A DNA stretch of 64,000 bases from Achaetomiella virescens (lineage: Eukaryota > Ascomycota > Sordariomycetes > Sordariales > Chaetomiaceae). Numbering within the stretch: position 1 is the first letter of the stretch; each line of letters starts with the position of its first letter. Positions 13,973 through 25,100 of this stretch are shown one piece after another. The stretch is taken from the NCBI GenBank assembly GCA_031001845.1, contig JARNGD010000016.1, positions 124,001 through 188,000 on the forward strand, given 5' to 3'. The notes under the pieces were generated by a model. That model worked only from the letters and a program-made list of their open reading frames with translations. It did not search any database and had not been told where the DNA came from. Both the position numbers and the translations under genes were made by a program.

Positions 13973-14665
13973 ATGAAGCATGTTCCACTCGTTTTTCTCC
14001 TCACATCGCTGGCTTCTGCAACCCCATCCATCCCCGGACTGGTGGTGACCACCACGAAGGTCCCAAATGCGAACCAAGACCGCCGCGCGACGGCAAGTGC
14101 TGGAAGGACATCCTCGGTCTGCAGTGGACGGTCCACGGCTTCGATTACCATGCTCGTACATCTTCAGCACGTCCCCCACCAGAACTCATGGGGCTACGTG
14201 AACTTCAACATCACCAACAACGTTGTCCCTTACACCGCCGTCTGCTCTGCTGCCAGCAGCCAGCTTACCGACTTCTTCTATGGCACTGTTGAGTACACCT
14301 GTACTCTGCCCGCCATGCCCCCGCCAGTGCTGCTGTCAAGTTCCGCTTCAGTCGTCCATCAGGCCAGCTTGATATCACCGAGTCTATTGTCTGCAGCGAA
14401 AACAAACTCAAGTAAGCCGCCCATGCCATCCGAGATTCCTACCTTCTTGGTGCTCTTGATAGGGCACCCTCCTTTTTCGAAGGATCTGCTAACCTCAGAA
14501 CCCAGGGGAACATTTGTCGCCTCTAGCTCAACTGATCTTCCTCTGACCTGCACCGAGACCAAGACCGAGAATCCAGACTGGCAGCCGGGCGAGATCTATA
14601 GCAGCCGGGATATTAAGTGCATACCTATTGATATTATTTTCACTCCATTGCAGGTCGTGGGTTGA
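13973..14665 (+). CDS. Small secreted protein, Alt a 1 (AA1-like) type, frame-broken
   Basis: The start at 13973 gives a clear signal peptide, MKHVPLVFLLTSLASATPS. The following blocks are typical of fungal AA1-like (Alt a 1 fold) secreted proteins: LGLQWTVHGFDYHA, HQNSWGYVNFNITNNVVPY, TAVCSAASSQL and a FRFSRPSGQLDI strand. The C-terminal exon carries NPDWQPGEIYSSRDIKC. Cysteines are spread in pairs, as expected for a disulfide-bonded beta barrel. An intron at 14412-14505 (94 bp, phase 2) joins the exons in frame; the stop is at 14663-14665. The frame shifts by one base near 14057, 14152, 14180 and 14315, all in the same direction, so a clean protein needs four missing bases. Function unknown; relatives include allergens and plant-interaction proteins. 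It is the last gene before transposon island I, whose first element starts 208 bp downstream. Confidence 0.65.
   Translation: MKHVPLVFLLTSLASATPSIPGLVVTTTKVPNANQDRRATASAGRTSSVCSGRSTASITMLVHLQHVPHQNSWGYVNFNITNNVVPYTAVCSAASSQLTDFFYGTVEYTCTLPAMPPPVLLSSSASVVHQASLISPSLLSAAKTNSSKPPMPSEIPTFLVLLIGHPPFSKDLLTSEPRGTFVASSSTDLPLTCTETKTENPDWQPGEIYSSRDIKCIPIDIIFTPLQVVG
14412..14505 (+). other. Intron of the AA1-like gene
   Basis: GTAAGC donor and CCCAG acceptor, 94 bp, phase 2. An earlier AG ending at 14498 would put the last exon out of frame. Confidence 0.65.
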
Positions 14666-14679
14666 GAAAGGGACGGAAT

Positions 14680-14745
14680 AAATATATATATTCCTACTCC
14701 GCTGTGCCCGTAGGCTCGCCGGACCATCTACTGCTAATTACACGT
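14680..14745 (+). repeat. Dispersed repeat, copy 1 (partner at 35561-35622)
   Basis: An AATATATATATTCCTA motif runs into GCTCGCCGGACCATCTACT. The same order recurs at 35561-35622 with a few mismatches. Here it directly follows the AA1-like gene, and the second copy directly follows a solo LTR. It is probably a fragment of an unidentified mobile element. Confidence 0.6.
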
Positions 14746-14951
14746 GCGAAGACCGCCGCATCTCGCAGTGTCCTCCGCAGGAACCACATCGCAGGTACTA
14801 CCATGATAATTGCTTAGACTGCTCCTGCGTCAGGAAGCACCTACGGGCGACGTATAGTCATCACGGAAACATAACGTACATTATCAGCGAGTGGATCACA
14901 TCAGCGAGTGGATCAATTTCTACTACCCTACAACAACTATCCTCAAATATA

Positions 14952-15140
14952 CTATAACAACACTAGCAACCAACCATAAATTACATCAGAAATAGATGAA
15001 TCAGATGATTCTGCAGCCTCCCAGCAAGTGCGCGCATTATGGCCAGGCTTGCCGCACACCCTATAGCACCGAACCTTCGTACGAAGCCCCCCTGAACTAC
15101 CACCAGCCGGCTGCATTGCTTGTACTACCTCGCTGCCCAC
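14952..15140 (-). pseudogene. C-terminal zinc-knuckle end of Fot1-like element 1 transposase
   Basis: The minus-strand frame includes CYRVCGKPGHNARTC, a CCHC zinc knuckle, followed by an acidic Ser-rich tail (EAAESSDSSISD). Fot1-like elements 3 and 4 have the same position-matched motif, with RIP substitutions. The C-terminal zinc knuckle is therefore part of this transposase family. Confidence 0.75.
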
Positions 15141-15376
15141 GACCTTCTAGTCTAGTAGATCATTTGCATCTTGCATAGTAAGTGATCCTCCAAGCCGCAC
15201 TCGTGTTTTTTCGCTCTCCGGCGCTTGCTTAGTGCCTCATTGGTATAGAGCATAGAGACCTCTGCCTGAAGGAGAGCGATCTAGTGCATTATAGCTATCG
15301 TACCCTTAGTAAGCTGGTCTATAGCAGCTAACATTGAGGTTAGGGAGCTGTTTTAGTAGTTAGCAATATAAGTCTT

Positions 15377-15615
15377 TGTGACGGAGAGCGCACCCAAGGA
15401 GCACCCAAGGAGTACCCAAGGCGCATCCAGGGTTGGGGTTATAGGTGCGCTTCCGCACTGGGAATAGCTCCTTGGCAGGGGGTTCCCCCTTTTCCCACGC
15501 ATCGCGTGGCCTGTATTCCTACCTCTCCCTCTCTCCTCCTCAGCTTTCGATTAGCAGAATTGAGTAGTATTAGCAGCGCCCTCGAGCCTCGCCCATATAT
15601 TGCTCGTCTCTCACA
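15377..15615 (+). repeat. Solo LTR, same family as gypsy element C, in Fot1-like element 1
   Basis: It begins TGTGACGGAGAGCGCACCC and ends CTCGTCTCTCACA, 239 bp, flanked by the 5-bp target duplication GTCTT (15372-15376 and 15616-15620). It is very close in sequence to the LTRs at 36078-36315 and 53328-53568. CA and TG survive in it, so it is little RIP-mutated. Confidence 0.92.
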
Positions 15616-15780
15616 GTCTTGATAAGCGTTGAGGAGGATTCGGCTGCTCGGGGTTGTATAGTGTCTAGAAGACCTAGGGCTGTATAGTACTAGGCCGTGA
15701 GTTTGGAGGTATTAGTATACGAAGCTGGATATCCAGCTTAGAAAGTACCCTCTCTAGATCGTATAGTACTAACGTATCTT

Positions 15781-15848
15781 ATCAGCGAGTGAGCCATATC
15801 AGCGAGTGAGCCATATCAGCGAGTGAGCCATATCAGCGAGTGAGCCAC
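15781..15848 (+). repeat. Fourfold 17-bp tandem repeat inside the left TIR of Fot1-like element 2
   Basis: The unit ATCAGCGAGTGAGCCAT occurs four times, starting at 15781, 15798, 15815 and 15832. The right TIR of the same element (17846-17890) has only two, and all other copies in the window have two per end. Confidence 0.9.
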
Positions 15849-16076
15849 TTTCTACCACCCTACAACAACTATTCGCAATTACAATACGATAACGCTAGCA
15901 ACCAACTATAATTACATCAGAAATAGATAAATCAGATGATTCCGCAGCTCCTAGCAAGTACGGGCATTATAGCTAGGCTTGCCGTATACACTATAGCACC
16001 GAATCCTTGTATATGACCCCCCTATACCACTACTATCCGGCTGCGTTTCTTGTGCTACCTCCCTACCTACGACCTT

Positions 16077-17791
16077 CTAGTCTAGTAGATCTTTTGCATC
16101 TTGCATAGTAAGTGATCCTCCAAGCCATATACGTGTCTTTTTAGCCCTCCGGCGCTTGCTTAATGCCTCATTAGCCTTACGGAGCGAAGAGACCTCTGAC
16201 CGAAGGAGAGCTACCTGGTGCATTATAGCTATTATACCCTTAGCAAGCTGGTCTATAGCAGCCAACATTGAAGTTGGGAGCTATTTTGATGGTTGGCAAT
16301 ACGAGTCTTGATGAGCCGTTGACTATACGTCAGCTTCTCGGGGGTTGTATGGAATCTAGAAACCCAGGGTTGTGTAGTAGCAAGTAGTAAGTTTGGAGTA
16401 TATTGGCGTAAAAGCTAGATATCTAGCTTAGAAAGCACCCTCCCTAGATTGTATAGCACTAGGCCAGCCCCTACAAAGCCACCCTATATATTCTTCTCTA
16501 TTATAGAAGTAAAGAAGGCCTCGCGAAAGCCGTAGAGGAACTCGAGCTTACTTTTAGTTGATTATACGCGCGTATCAAGTCCTCAATCTAGCGACTATAG
16601 AACTACTTCAATGGTCTAAAACAGCTAATATCGAGTGGCTAGAGCTTATAGGAGGAATGTAGAGGCATATAGAGCGTAATAATATTATTGTCCTAGTAGT
16701 AGAGCTCGAATTCGGTAGAGTAGTGGCTTTCGTATCCGTCGAGGATCAAACAACCGCTTTTTGCCCCTTATATAAGGTGCTATATAGAAGTCGAAGTGCT
16801 TGATCCAATCAGGCCTACTATATTAGTAGTCAGCCGTTCTCGGTAGTTGCGATGCGCCAATCGGCAGGGAGGTTGCACTCGGTATACTAGTTAGCGAGGT
16901 GGTATTGCGCAGCTAAGATAATAAAGGGCGGGATAGCCTAGCCGAGAGCATTCACTCCCTAGATCACCGTTGCCTATTCGCGGTTACTAGGCTAGGGTAG
17001 TTTTGCCTTGCTAAAGCCGTCTAAGGTCGTAACTACTATACCCGTACGGATTATGCCCATCATGAACCCGGTCTCATCGAAGTTATAGATATCGTCATCC
17101 ACGATGCCGTACTTGGCCTTAGTGTTTCGTACGAGTGCAAACTACTCGCCAATGATCTTTGGATCCTCGTACTTAGCCCTCTACTAGTCGTATCTACGCG
17201 TATAACGCGTACGGAGCTCTGGCTGGCGTTTGACAAATCGATGCGCCTAGAGCTTGCCGATAGGGGGCGTATCGCAGGCGTATAGCAGTTGGTTGGCTAT
17301 ATCTTCTACACCATACAATCTTAGTGGAAAAGCTCGCGTAGAGAGCTCAATGATATATTGAATAATTGTAACGGGCTGAGCCCGATGTGGGCCTCGGCAA
17401 CCCTCGGCCAGACCTGTGGGCAACGACTTCCATCACGCCTTCCCTTTTGGGCCGTGGCCTCCCTCTGGTCTTAAGGCCACGTCATGTACTTCGCTCTCTC
17501 TCTTCCTCTTTTCCTTCTTTTCCTCAGCTTGGGATTCTCGGTAGCAGAGGTAGCGCCAATTGAGACAACATTGCCGCGAACCCTTACAATAATAGCCTCC
17601 TCTTCGAGATCCGTAAGCTGGTGCGAGTTGGCTGGAAGATCGCACCGTGTAGGCCGGCCGTCGCGTCGCCGTGAGAGCGTTATACGGTCGACATTGTAAA
17701 TCTTTGCTATAGCTCTTATGCTTAGATTTCTATTGTTTTGAAGAGCTTTGAGGGCTAAGTCTACCCTCGCTTCCTTTGACGTAGAGGGCAT
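16077..17791 (-). pseudogene. Transposase remnant of Fot1-like element 2
   Basis: The N-terminus starts at 17791 (MPSTSKEARVDLALKALQ) with a Psq-type helix-turn-helix, including LSIRAIAKIYNVDRITLSRR. It is cut by the LTR at 17367-17588. The middle carries a DDE endonuclease region full of stops. The C-terminal part (16077-16268) is an open helical, basic segment with MLAAIDQLAKGIIAIMHQ and SLRKANEALSKRRRAKK. Many TAG/TAA codons fit RIP of CAG/CAA/TGG, so it is non-functional as it stands. Confidence 0.8.
17367..17588 (+). repeat. Solo LTR inside Fot1-like element 2
   Basis: It begins TGTAACGGGCTGAGCCCGAT and ends GCGAACCCTTACA, 222 bp, with 5-bp target duplication ATAAT (17362-17366 and 17589-17593). 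The homologous stretch of element 1 is uninterrupted here. The head and a GGCCACGTCA block resemble the LTRs of gypsy E, but the 3' part differs, so it is a related subfamily. Little RIP. Confidence 0.9.
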
Positions 17792-18443
17792 GTTGTGTTG
17801 TGGAAAAAATTGAGGTTGAATATATAGGTGGCACGTCGCGTGGGAAAGTGGCTCACTCGCTGATATAGCTTACTCGCTGATAAGATACGTTAGGCTAGTC
17901 CCTATAAAGCTACCCTATATATTCTTCTCCGTTATAGAAGTAAAGAAGGCCTCGCGAAAGCCGTAGAGGAACTCGAGCTTACTGACGTGTGATATACGCG
18001 CGTATTAAGTCCTTAATCTAGCGATTGTATAACTACTTCAACGGCCCTAAAGCAGCTAATATTGAGTGGCTAGAGCTTGTATAAGGAATGCGGAGGCATA
18101 TAGAGCGTGATGATATTATTCTCCTACTAGTAGAGCTCGAATTCGGTAGAGTAGTAGCTTTTGTAACGGGCTGAACCCTGGGCAGGCCTCGGCCACCCTC
18201 GGCCAACCCCTAACCCTCGTGCGCGCCCCTGCCCCTGAACGTCAACACCAATATCGCTAGCAGCGACCCTCATCGTGCCTTCCTCTTTCGGGTTGTTGCC
18301 TTCCTCTAGTCAGGCAGAGGCCACGTCACTCACTTCGCTATATCCTTCCCCCTCTTCTTCGTTCCCCTTCTTCCTTCTTTCTTCTTCTTCTTCTTCTTTT
18401 CTCCAAGATTGGATGTACTCGTAGAGTCGTCATCAGATAGTTG

Positions 18444-18718
18444 TGTAATGGGCTGAGCCCGATGTAGGGCCTCGGCGGCCCTCGGCCAAGGAGCCGGGCC
18501 CGTGGCCCTGGCCCGGCGCCCGAACCCCCAGGCTCGTTGCCCCTAACAACGGCGCCAGGTACTCAGGCGACGACATGACTTATAGCCTCCCTCTTAGTTA
18601 TAGGGAGCGCTCACCGCTAGAATAGCTATTTTCCCTCTTTTCCTTTTTCTTTCCCTAAGTTTAGTATACTTATAGAATCGTCACTAGCTAGTTGCAATAT
18701 ACTCCTAGGACCATTATA
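18444..18718 (+). repeat. Left LTR of gypsy D
   Basis: It runs from TGTAATGGGCTGAGCCCGAT to TCCTAGGACCATTATA, 275 bp. TG...CA has become TG...TA, which RIP would give. The middle has a GC-rich block (GGCGCCCGAACCCCC) shared with the fragment at 54195-54386. Confidence 0.88.
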
Positions 18719-21700
18719 TTACACTGAACTTCCTTCTTTTATCGTCAAACGTAGAGAAGTATTAGAGCATTCGCGTCGCCAACGAGTCGACGGAACATTA
18801 TTAGGTCGATTCGGGCCACTAACGAGGTAGCTAGACTATACTTGCGTCGTCACTAAGGCGGCGAAGTATCGAGGTTCCGCGAGATACTAGCCTATAGGCC
18901 TAGTTAAGCGAAGAGCAGCCTAAGGGTAGCAACCCTATAGGAGGACTACTAGTAAATCCCAGATTCCTAACCATTATACTATAAGGGCTATAACCTTAAG
19001 CCTAAAGGAGCCGAGTAGCTAGGCACGACCGGGATACTACGACTATAAGATACTAGCAACTTAGTCTAGTTAAGTGAAGAGCGAGACCTTAGTAACGAGA
19101 CTAAGTAAGCTACGACGTTGCCTATAAGATACTAGCTATATGCTTAGTTAAGCCGTACGTTGAATAGTAAGATACTATCTAACGGAATAGTAGGAAGGAA
19201 AAGAGAGCTACTATATTAATGGATACGTCCGTCGAGCCCTAGGATGGGGTCCAATAGCTAATATAGATAATGACTTAGATAATAAGCTAAATTGAGTATA
19301 TCTAGGCCGAATAGGCCAACGAGAGAGGAGCAACCCAACTTCAAATCTAGGCTCTCTAGAAGAATCTAGCGAACCTGCAAACTACCTTAAGAACTACGCC
19401 TCGAGCCCTAACGCCGCCGATAGCCCCCTAAGCTACTATATTACTACCCTCTCCCTCTAGCTAGACGAAGGAGAAGCCAACCCTCCCCTAACCCTATAAG
19501 ATTCGATAGTAACTAGAAAGAATTTCCTATAGCTCTTAGAGATAAGGAATAAACTTAAGGTAGATAGAGCTATAATTAGCTATTGCAAGGACTAATTCGC
19601 CTATATCTTCTCCCGGCTCGAAAAGGGGGTAAGATCAATAGCGATACGTTCGCCTAGAATAGTAGCCTAGACTATATATTCAACCTAAATACGTTCCTCG
19701 ATTACCTGACCTTATACTATAGGGACCCTAATTTGAAATAGGACGCGCTTACCTAGCTTATAAACCTTTGCTAGGAGCTAGGGAAAGTTTTACTACCTTC
19801 CTCCCTAAGTTCGAAAAGGAGCTAGAGATAGTAGGGGCGCTACCTAGCTAGACGATATACAAATCGACTACTTAGAGTAGTATTTAAACTAAGATATAAT
19901 AGACCTTAGACTAAGCTAGCGAGGAATGCCAACCAACTACCTTGCCTATATCTATATACTCTAAAAGCTTAGCGCTAACCTCGACTAGAAGCGCTACTAA
20001 ATACCTAAAACCTGCTATATAAAATATTTAGCCGACTATAATATAAAGCCCTTCTCCTAACTAGAGGAGTAGCTAGGCTAAACCTTCGCCTAGAGCTAAA
20101 ACGCCCCTCTCTATCTACCTTACCTAACGCAATAGAGTAGGAGCCTACTAGAATTAATAGGGCTATTCAAAATAGAACTAGGAACTAGTAGGTAAGAGAG
20201 CTAAGCTAGTAAATAAGGAAGAGATTTAACGGCGATATAGAGAGGGCTTATATACGATATAGATAGAAAGGCTACTAGATATAGAGTACCCCCTTCTCCT
20301 ATTAAGGCGCGCTAGACCTTAGGCGTATTAAAAAAGCAACTCCTAAGCTCCCTATAGTCGAAGACCTAGTAGATTCCGAATTAGATATACCTAACTAGAT
20401 AGAAACCAAGGACGAGGAGTTAAAAGAGTAGCTCCTAGTAGAAGTCGTTGCTAGGAGTATTTAGAGGCGGAGCGGGCTTAGAAGAAGGCTAAGGAGAAAA
20501 TAGATAAGCTACTAGTCTATATTAACTTTAGGATTAATAGTATCTTATATACTAAGGCCTTAATCGATTCTAGTTGCTTCTACTATAGTATAATTAATAA
20601 AGCCCTTATTCGACGCTTATACCTCCTATATATTCCTATTACCCTACGACCTCGAGCAGCTTAAGACTATCGTTAGAGGAGCAATTACTAATATAATATA
20701 CCTTGCTCTAGATATTAATAGTTATAAGTAAAAGAGGGTATTCCTCTACGTTATTAATTAGATAGAGGATATTGTCTTTAGAAGACCCTAGATAAGGGCT
20801 AAATAAATAGAAGTTATATCTATAAGAAATAAGGTCTATATAGGCTCTTTAAGGTTAATAGTTAAGGAGCGGAGCTATAATAAGGGGGTCAACTTCCTAG
20901 TATAATAATATATAGCGAGTATCTTTAGAGCCCTAGTTCATAGGGCAATAATACCGCCCCTTAACTAGAAGGAGAGTATATAAATTTTTATAGCAAGCCT
21001 TATAGATATCGAGAAAGCCCTTGCCCTAAAAAAGTATAACGACCTTCGCGAGAAGCTGCCTAGCTACTACTATAACTTCCTTCCTATTCGACTAGATATA
21101 AGCCGACTAACTCCTACTATATTAAGTAGATATCAACTACGAAAATCCTTAGAAAAGGATACTAACGGCTAGGATAAGACCCCTCCCTAGGGACCTATAT
21201 AGTATATTATATAAGGAATTAATCGTCTTGTAGAAGACCTTTATAGAGCTCCTAGATAAGAACTTCATCTAGGCGAGTAGCTCTCCTACTTTAGCGCTAA
21301 TACTATTTATTAAGAAGCTAGGAGGTAGCCTCTATTTCTATATCGACTATTATAGGTTGAATAAGATTATTTAAAAGGATTGGTACCCTCTTCCTTAATT
21401 ACTAAGACGTTGAGGTCCCTATCTAAGGCAAAGTGTTTATAAAGCTAGATATAATTGCCGCCTTCTATAAGATCTAAATTAAGGAAGGAGATAAATAGAC
21501 AATAGCATTCTATATATAGTATAGGCTATTCGAATAGCTAGTTACCCTCTTTAGCCTAATAGGCGCCCTAGCTACTTTCTAATAGTATATTAACTATATA
21601 CTATAAGACTACCTAGACGAGTTCTATTTAACTTATATCGATAATATATTATCTATTCGGATAGCTCCCTCTCTAACTATAGGGAGAAAGTCAAGAAAGT

Positions 21701-21843
21701 TATAAAAAGGCTCCTCGATATAGGCTTATAAGTTGATATTAATAAATATATATTTGAGGTCAAGAGCGTTAAATATCTAGGGTTATTATCGAAGCTAGTA
21801 AGGGCATTTAGGCTGATCTTAAGAAGATTGAGGCTATAGAGTT

Positions 21844-22139
21844 TGTAACGGTCTCAGGAGTGTATTTCAACTATCTGATGACGACTCTACGAGTATATCT
21901 AATCTTGGAGAGAAGAAGAAGAAGAAGAAGAAAGAAAGGGAACAAGGAAGAGTGGGAAGGGCATAGCAAAGTAGGTGACGTGGCCTCTACCTGACTAGAG
22001 GAAGGCAACAACCTAAAAGGGGCAGGTACGATGAGGGTCGCTACCTATATTGGTGTTGACATTTAGGGGCAGGGGTGCTCAATGAGGGTTAGGGTCGGCC
22101 AAGGGTTGCCGAGGCTACTATAGGGCTCAGCCCGTTATA
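21844..22139 (-). repeat. Left (3') LTR of gypsy E
   Basis: On the plus strand it runs from TGTAACGGTCTCAGGAGTG to GGGCTCAGCCCGTTATA, 296 bp. A GAA-triplet purine tract lies near 21903-21935. It is nearly identical to the right LTR except for transitions. Confidence 0.9.
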
Positions 22140-25100
22140 TTACCCCCCTCCTTCCCTAGGGGGGGAATCGTCCGCCGTTATCTTCCTATATATAGCCTTA
22201 AACCGGTCTAGAGCCTCCGTCTCTAGGAAGGCGCTTAGGGGTTCCTACGTAGGCTATATATAGCCCACCACTTGACTTGCACTCTAGTTCCGGCTCTTAT
22301 TATCTTAGCTTAGAGGATTTCCTCGACTTGCTATTCCTTCTCGCTATCTAGGCTATCTTCTAGTACGATTGCTAGGGGTTGGGTGTCATCCTGCCTCTAT
22401 AATAGTAGTAGGTCATCGCTAGCTCTCTTCAACTATATAATATGGAAGACGTTGTAAATGCCTGGTAGTATATCTAGGCGGCAGGCGTAGGAGCCAATTA
22501 GTTCTATGACTATATACTTAGCGTTGAGCTAGTCGAGCTTCTTCGAAGGCCGGCTAGTCTTAACATTCCTTAGGCGGAGCTAGACCTTGTCTCCTATATA
22601 GAACTATTTAGCTACTTGCCGGTCTCGGTTTATATATTCTTCCTACTATCTTATATAGCAGCCATCGCGGCTTGTACTACTTCTATTGCCTCTTTAAGCT
22701 TAGCGACGAAAGCTTCTCCACGGGCTACTAGAGACCTTCTAGTAATTTATAGTGCTTCCCGCCCTCTAGATAGGTCAAGAAGATCTATATTATAGCTATA
22801 CGTCAGGAAAAAGGGGCTAATTCCCATCGATATTGTAGTTCGGTTGTTAATAGCTAATATTGCTATAGGCAATAGGTCCGCCTAGTCATCTTGCTAGTAT
22901 ATTATATAGTAGCAAAGGTAATGCTCCAGCACCTAGTTGGCTCGTTCCGTTATACCGTTAGTTTCTAGGTAGAAGGCTATTAATAGCTGCTAGGTAATCT
23001 TAAGGAGCTTATAAATCCGTTTCTATATAAGACTAATAAATTGAGGGCCTTTATCTAAGATAATCGCTAAGGGGAGACTATAATGCCGAATTAAGCATTT
23101 AAATAGCCGTCTAGCTACGACTTTAGTCGTTGTTGATACTATAGCTTTAAATATTATACTCTTCGATAGGCGGTTAGTAATGACTATAATTATATCCGCC
23201 TAGTTAGGGCTAGATAGGGGTAATCTAGTAATAAAATCTATTAAAATCTTATTCCAAATTCGTTCAGGGATAGGTAGTAGCTTCAATAAGCCTCTTCGCT
23301 TCTCTCTCTATATCGCTATCCTTCTATAAACGTCGTAGTTCTAGAGGAACTTTCGGACATCTTGGCTAAGGCTAGGCCAAGTAAAGTTGCGGGCAATCAA
23401 TAGTTTAGTAAGGTCTCTACCTAGGTAACTAGAGAGAGCCGCGTTGTATATCTCTTAAATAATTCGAGTACGTAGTAGTTCGAAGAATGGGACCTAAATC
23501 CGTCCCCTCTAATAGAGTCGTTTTCCTTCGTCGATCGAATACTTAGAAATCGAGATAGGTAGTCCCTACTACGAGGGTAGTTGTCTTTCCCCCTAGGTAA
23601 CCATCTAGCGGATTAACTAGTACCGCTTATTAGCTTCAAGTCCTTGGTTCTAGAGGTTCTTAAGCAGGCCGTTAGCGAACGGATTCTCTAGTAGGTCTGA
23701 CTTATTAGTAGCATCGTCGTTATCTCTATCCTAGTTGCTAGCCCTTATAAATCCTACATTGACTTTCGTCTTCGGCTAACTAGAGGGAGGCTCTAATTCT
23801 CCTATTACCGCTATATCTAGGAGGGTCTTAATCTAGGCTCGATATATAGAGATACGGCCTTTCTAAGCTTTCAACAACTAGAAGCAACGCCCTACTAGGC
23901 GCTCGTCAAATCTATCTGCTAGTATATTCTATTCTCTCCTCGAGAGGGCATCGGGGACTACTACTTCTCTTAGGCTAGTATCTTAGCTTGAAGTTATATT
24001 AGGCGAGGATCCTACCTAATAGACCTACCTCTTGCTTAACTATCGTTTCTTCTAAAAGTATTCGAGGTTCTTATAGTCCATCCAGATCTCGAAGGACGAT
24101 ATACTCCATAGCTCTACATCCTACTATTTAAGGCATTATATAATGGCTAGGAGCTCCTTATCGTATATAGGGTAGTTGTACTCTACTATATTATTCTTCT
24201 TCGAGAAGAAGGCTACTAGTTGTAAGATTCCCTCTTCATCGTACTAAGAAAGTGCTCCTCCAATCGCGTATCCTAAGGAGTCTATTTCAACTACTATCTT
24301 CTAGTCTAGATCCTACTAGGCTAGGATAGGGGCGCTAATAAAGAGGGTTTTAAGTTGCTCGAAGGCTTCCTCGTACTAGGGTGACTAGGTGAAGGGACTC
24401 CTTTTTTAGTAAGGGTAGTTAAGGGCATTACTATTAAGAAGTTCGGGATAAACTCTTAGTAGTAGTTGGCGAACCTAATAAACCTACGAACTCCCTGACG
24501 GATTTAGGACGCTCCTACTACTTAATCGCCTCAATTTTTTCTAGGTCAATATAGATCCCCTTCCTAGCTTCGACGATGAACCCTAGATATTTGATGCTCT
24601 TCGCCTCGAAGTTGCATTTATCGATATTAACCTAGAGACCCGCCTCCTAGAGTCTTTTTATAACATTTTGACTTTCCTCCTATAGTCGGAGCGGGAACTA
24701 TTAGAGTAGATAATAAACGTTGTCTATATATGCTAAGTAGAACTCGTTGAGGTACTCCTATAACGTCTTATTAATATAGCGCTAGAAGGTAGCCAGCGCG
24801 TAGTTAGGCCGAAGGGGGTAACTAGCTATTTATAAAGCCTATATCTTATATAGAAGGCCGTTTTCTACTTGTCTCCCTCCTTAATCGTATCTTATAGAAT
24901 ATAGAGATTATATCTAGCTTGTAAGCCATTTCGCCTTTAATAGAGACCTAAGGGTTTCATTAATTAGGGGAGTAGGTACTAGTCCTTATATATAATGGCG
25001 TTCAACCTATAGTAATCGATATAGAAGCGTAATCCACCTCTAGGCTTCCTAACGAATAAAATAGGGGCTAAGGCTAACAAGCTACTTGCCTAGATAAAGT

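Larger units (their letters stand above)
15772..17890 (-). mobile_element. Fot1/pogo-like element 2, nested in element 1
   Basis: The ends are ACGTATCTTATCAGCGAG and its inverse ...CTGATAAGATACGT. TA is duplicated at 15770-15771 and 17891-17892. Joining the flanks restores the sequence found in related copies (TAGTAC-TA-GGCTAGTCCC type), which confirms the junction. Transposase on the minus strand. It contains a solo LTR at 17367-17588; without it the element is about 1.89 kb. Confidence 0.9.

Noticed and set aside
18371..18402. CTT/GAA triplet tracts as independent microsatellites
   Set aside because: They recur at the same place in each E-type LTR and are part of that LTR.
18162..18443. 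Left LTR of a full-length element ending at 30857
   Set aside because: The right part (30834-30857) completes this same LTR rather than being a second one. It is a solo LTR split by gypsy D.
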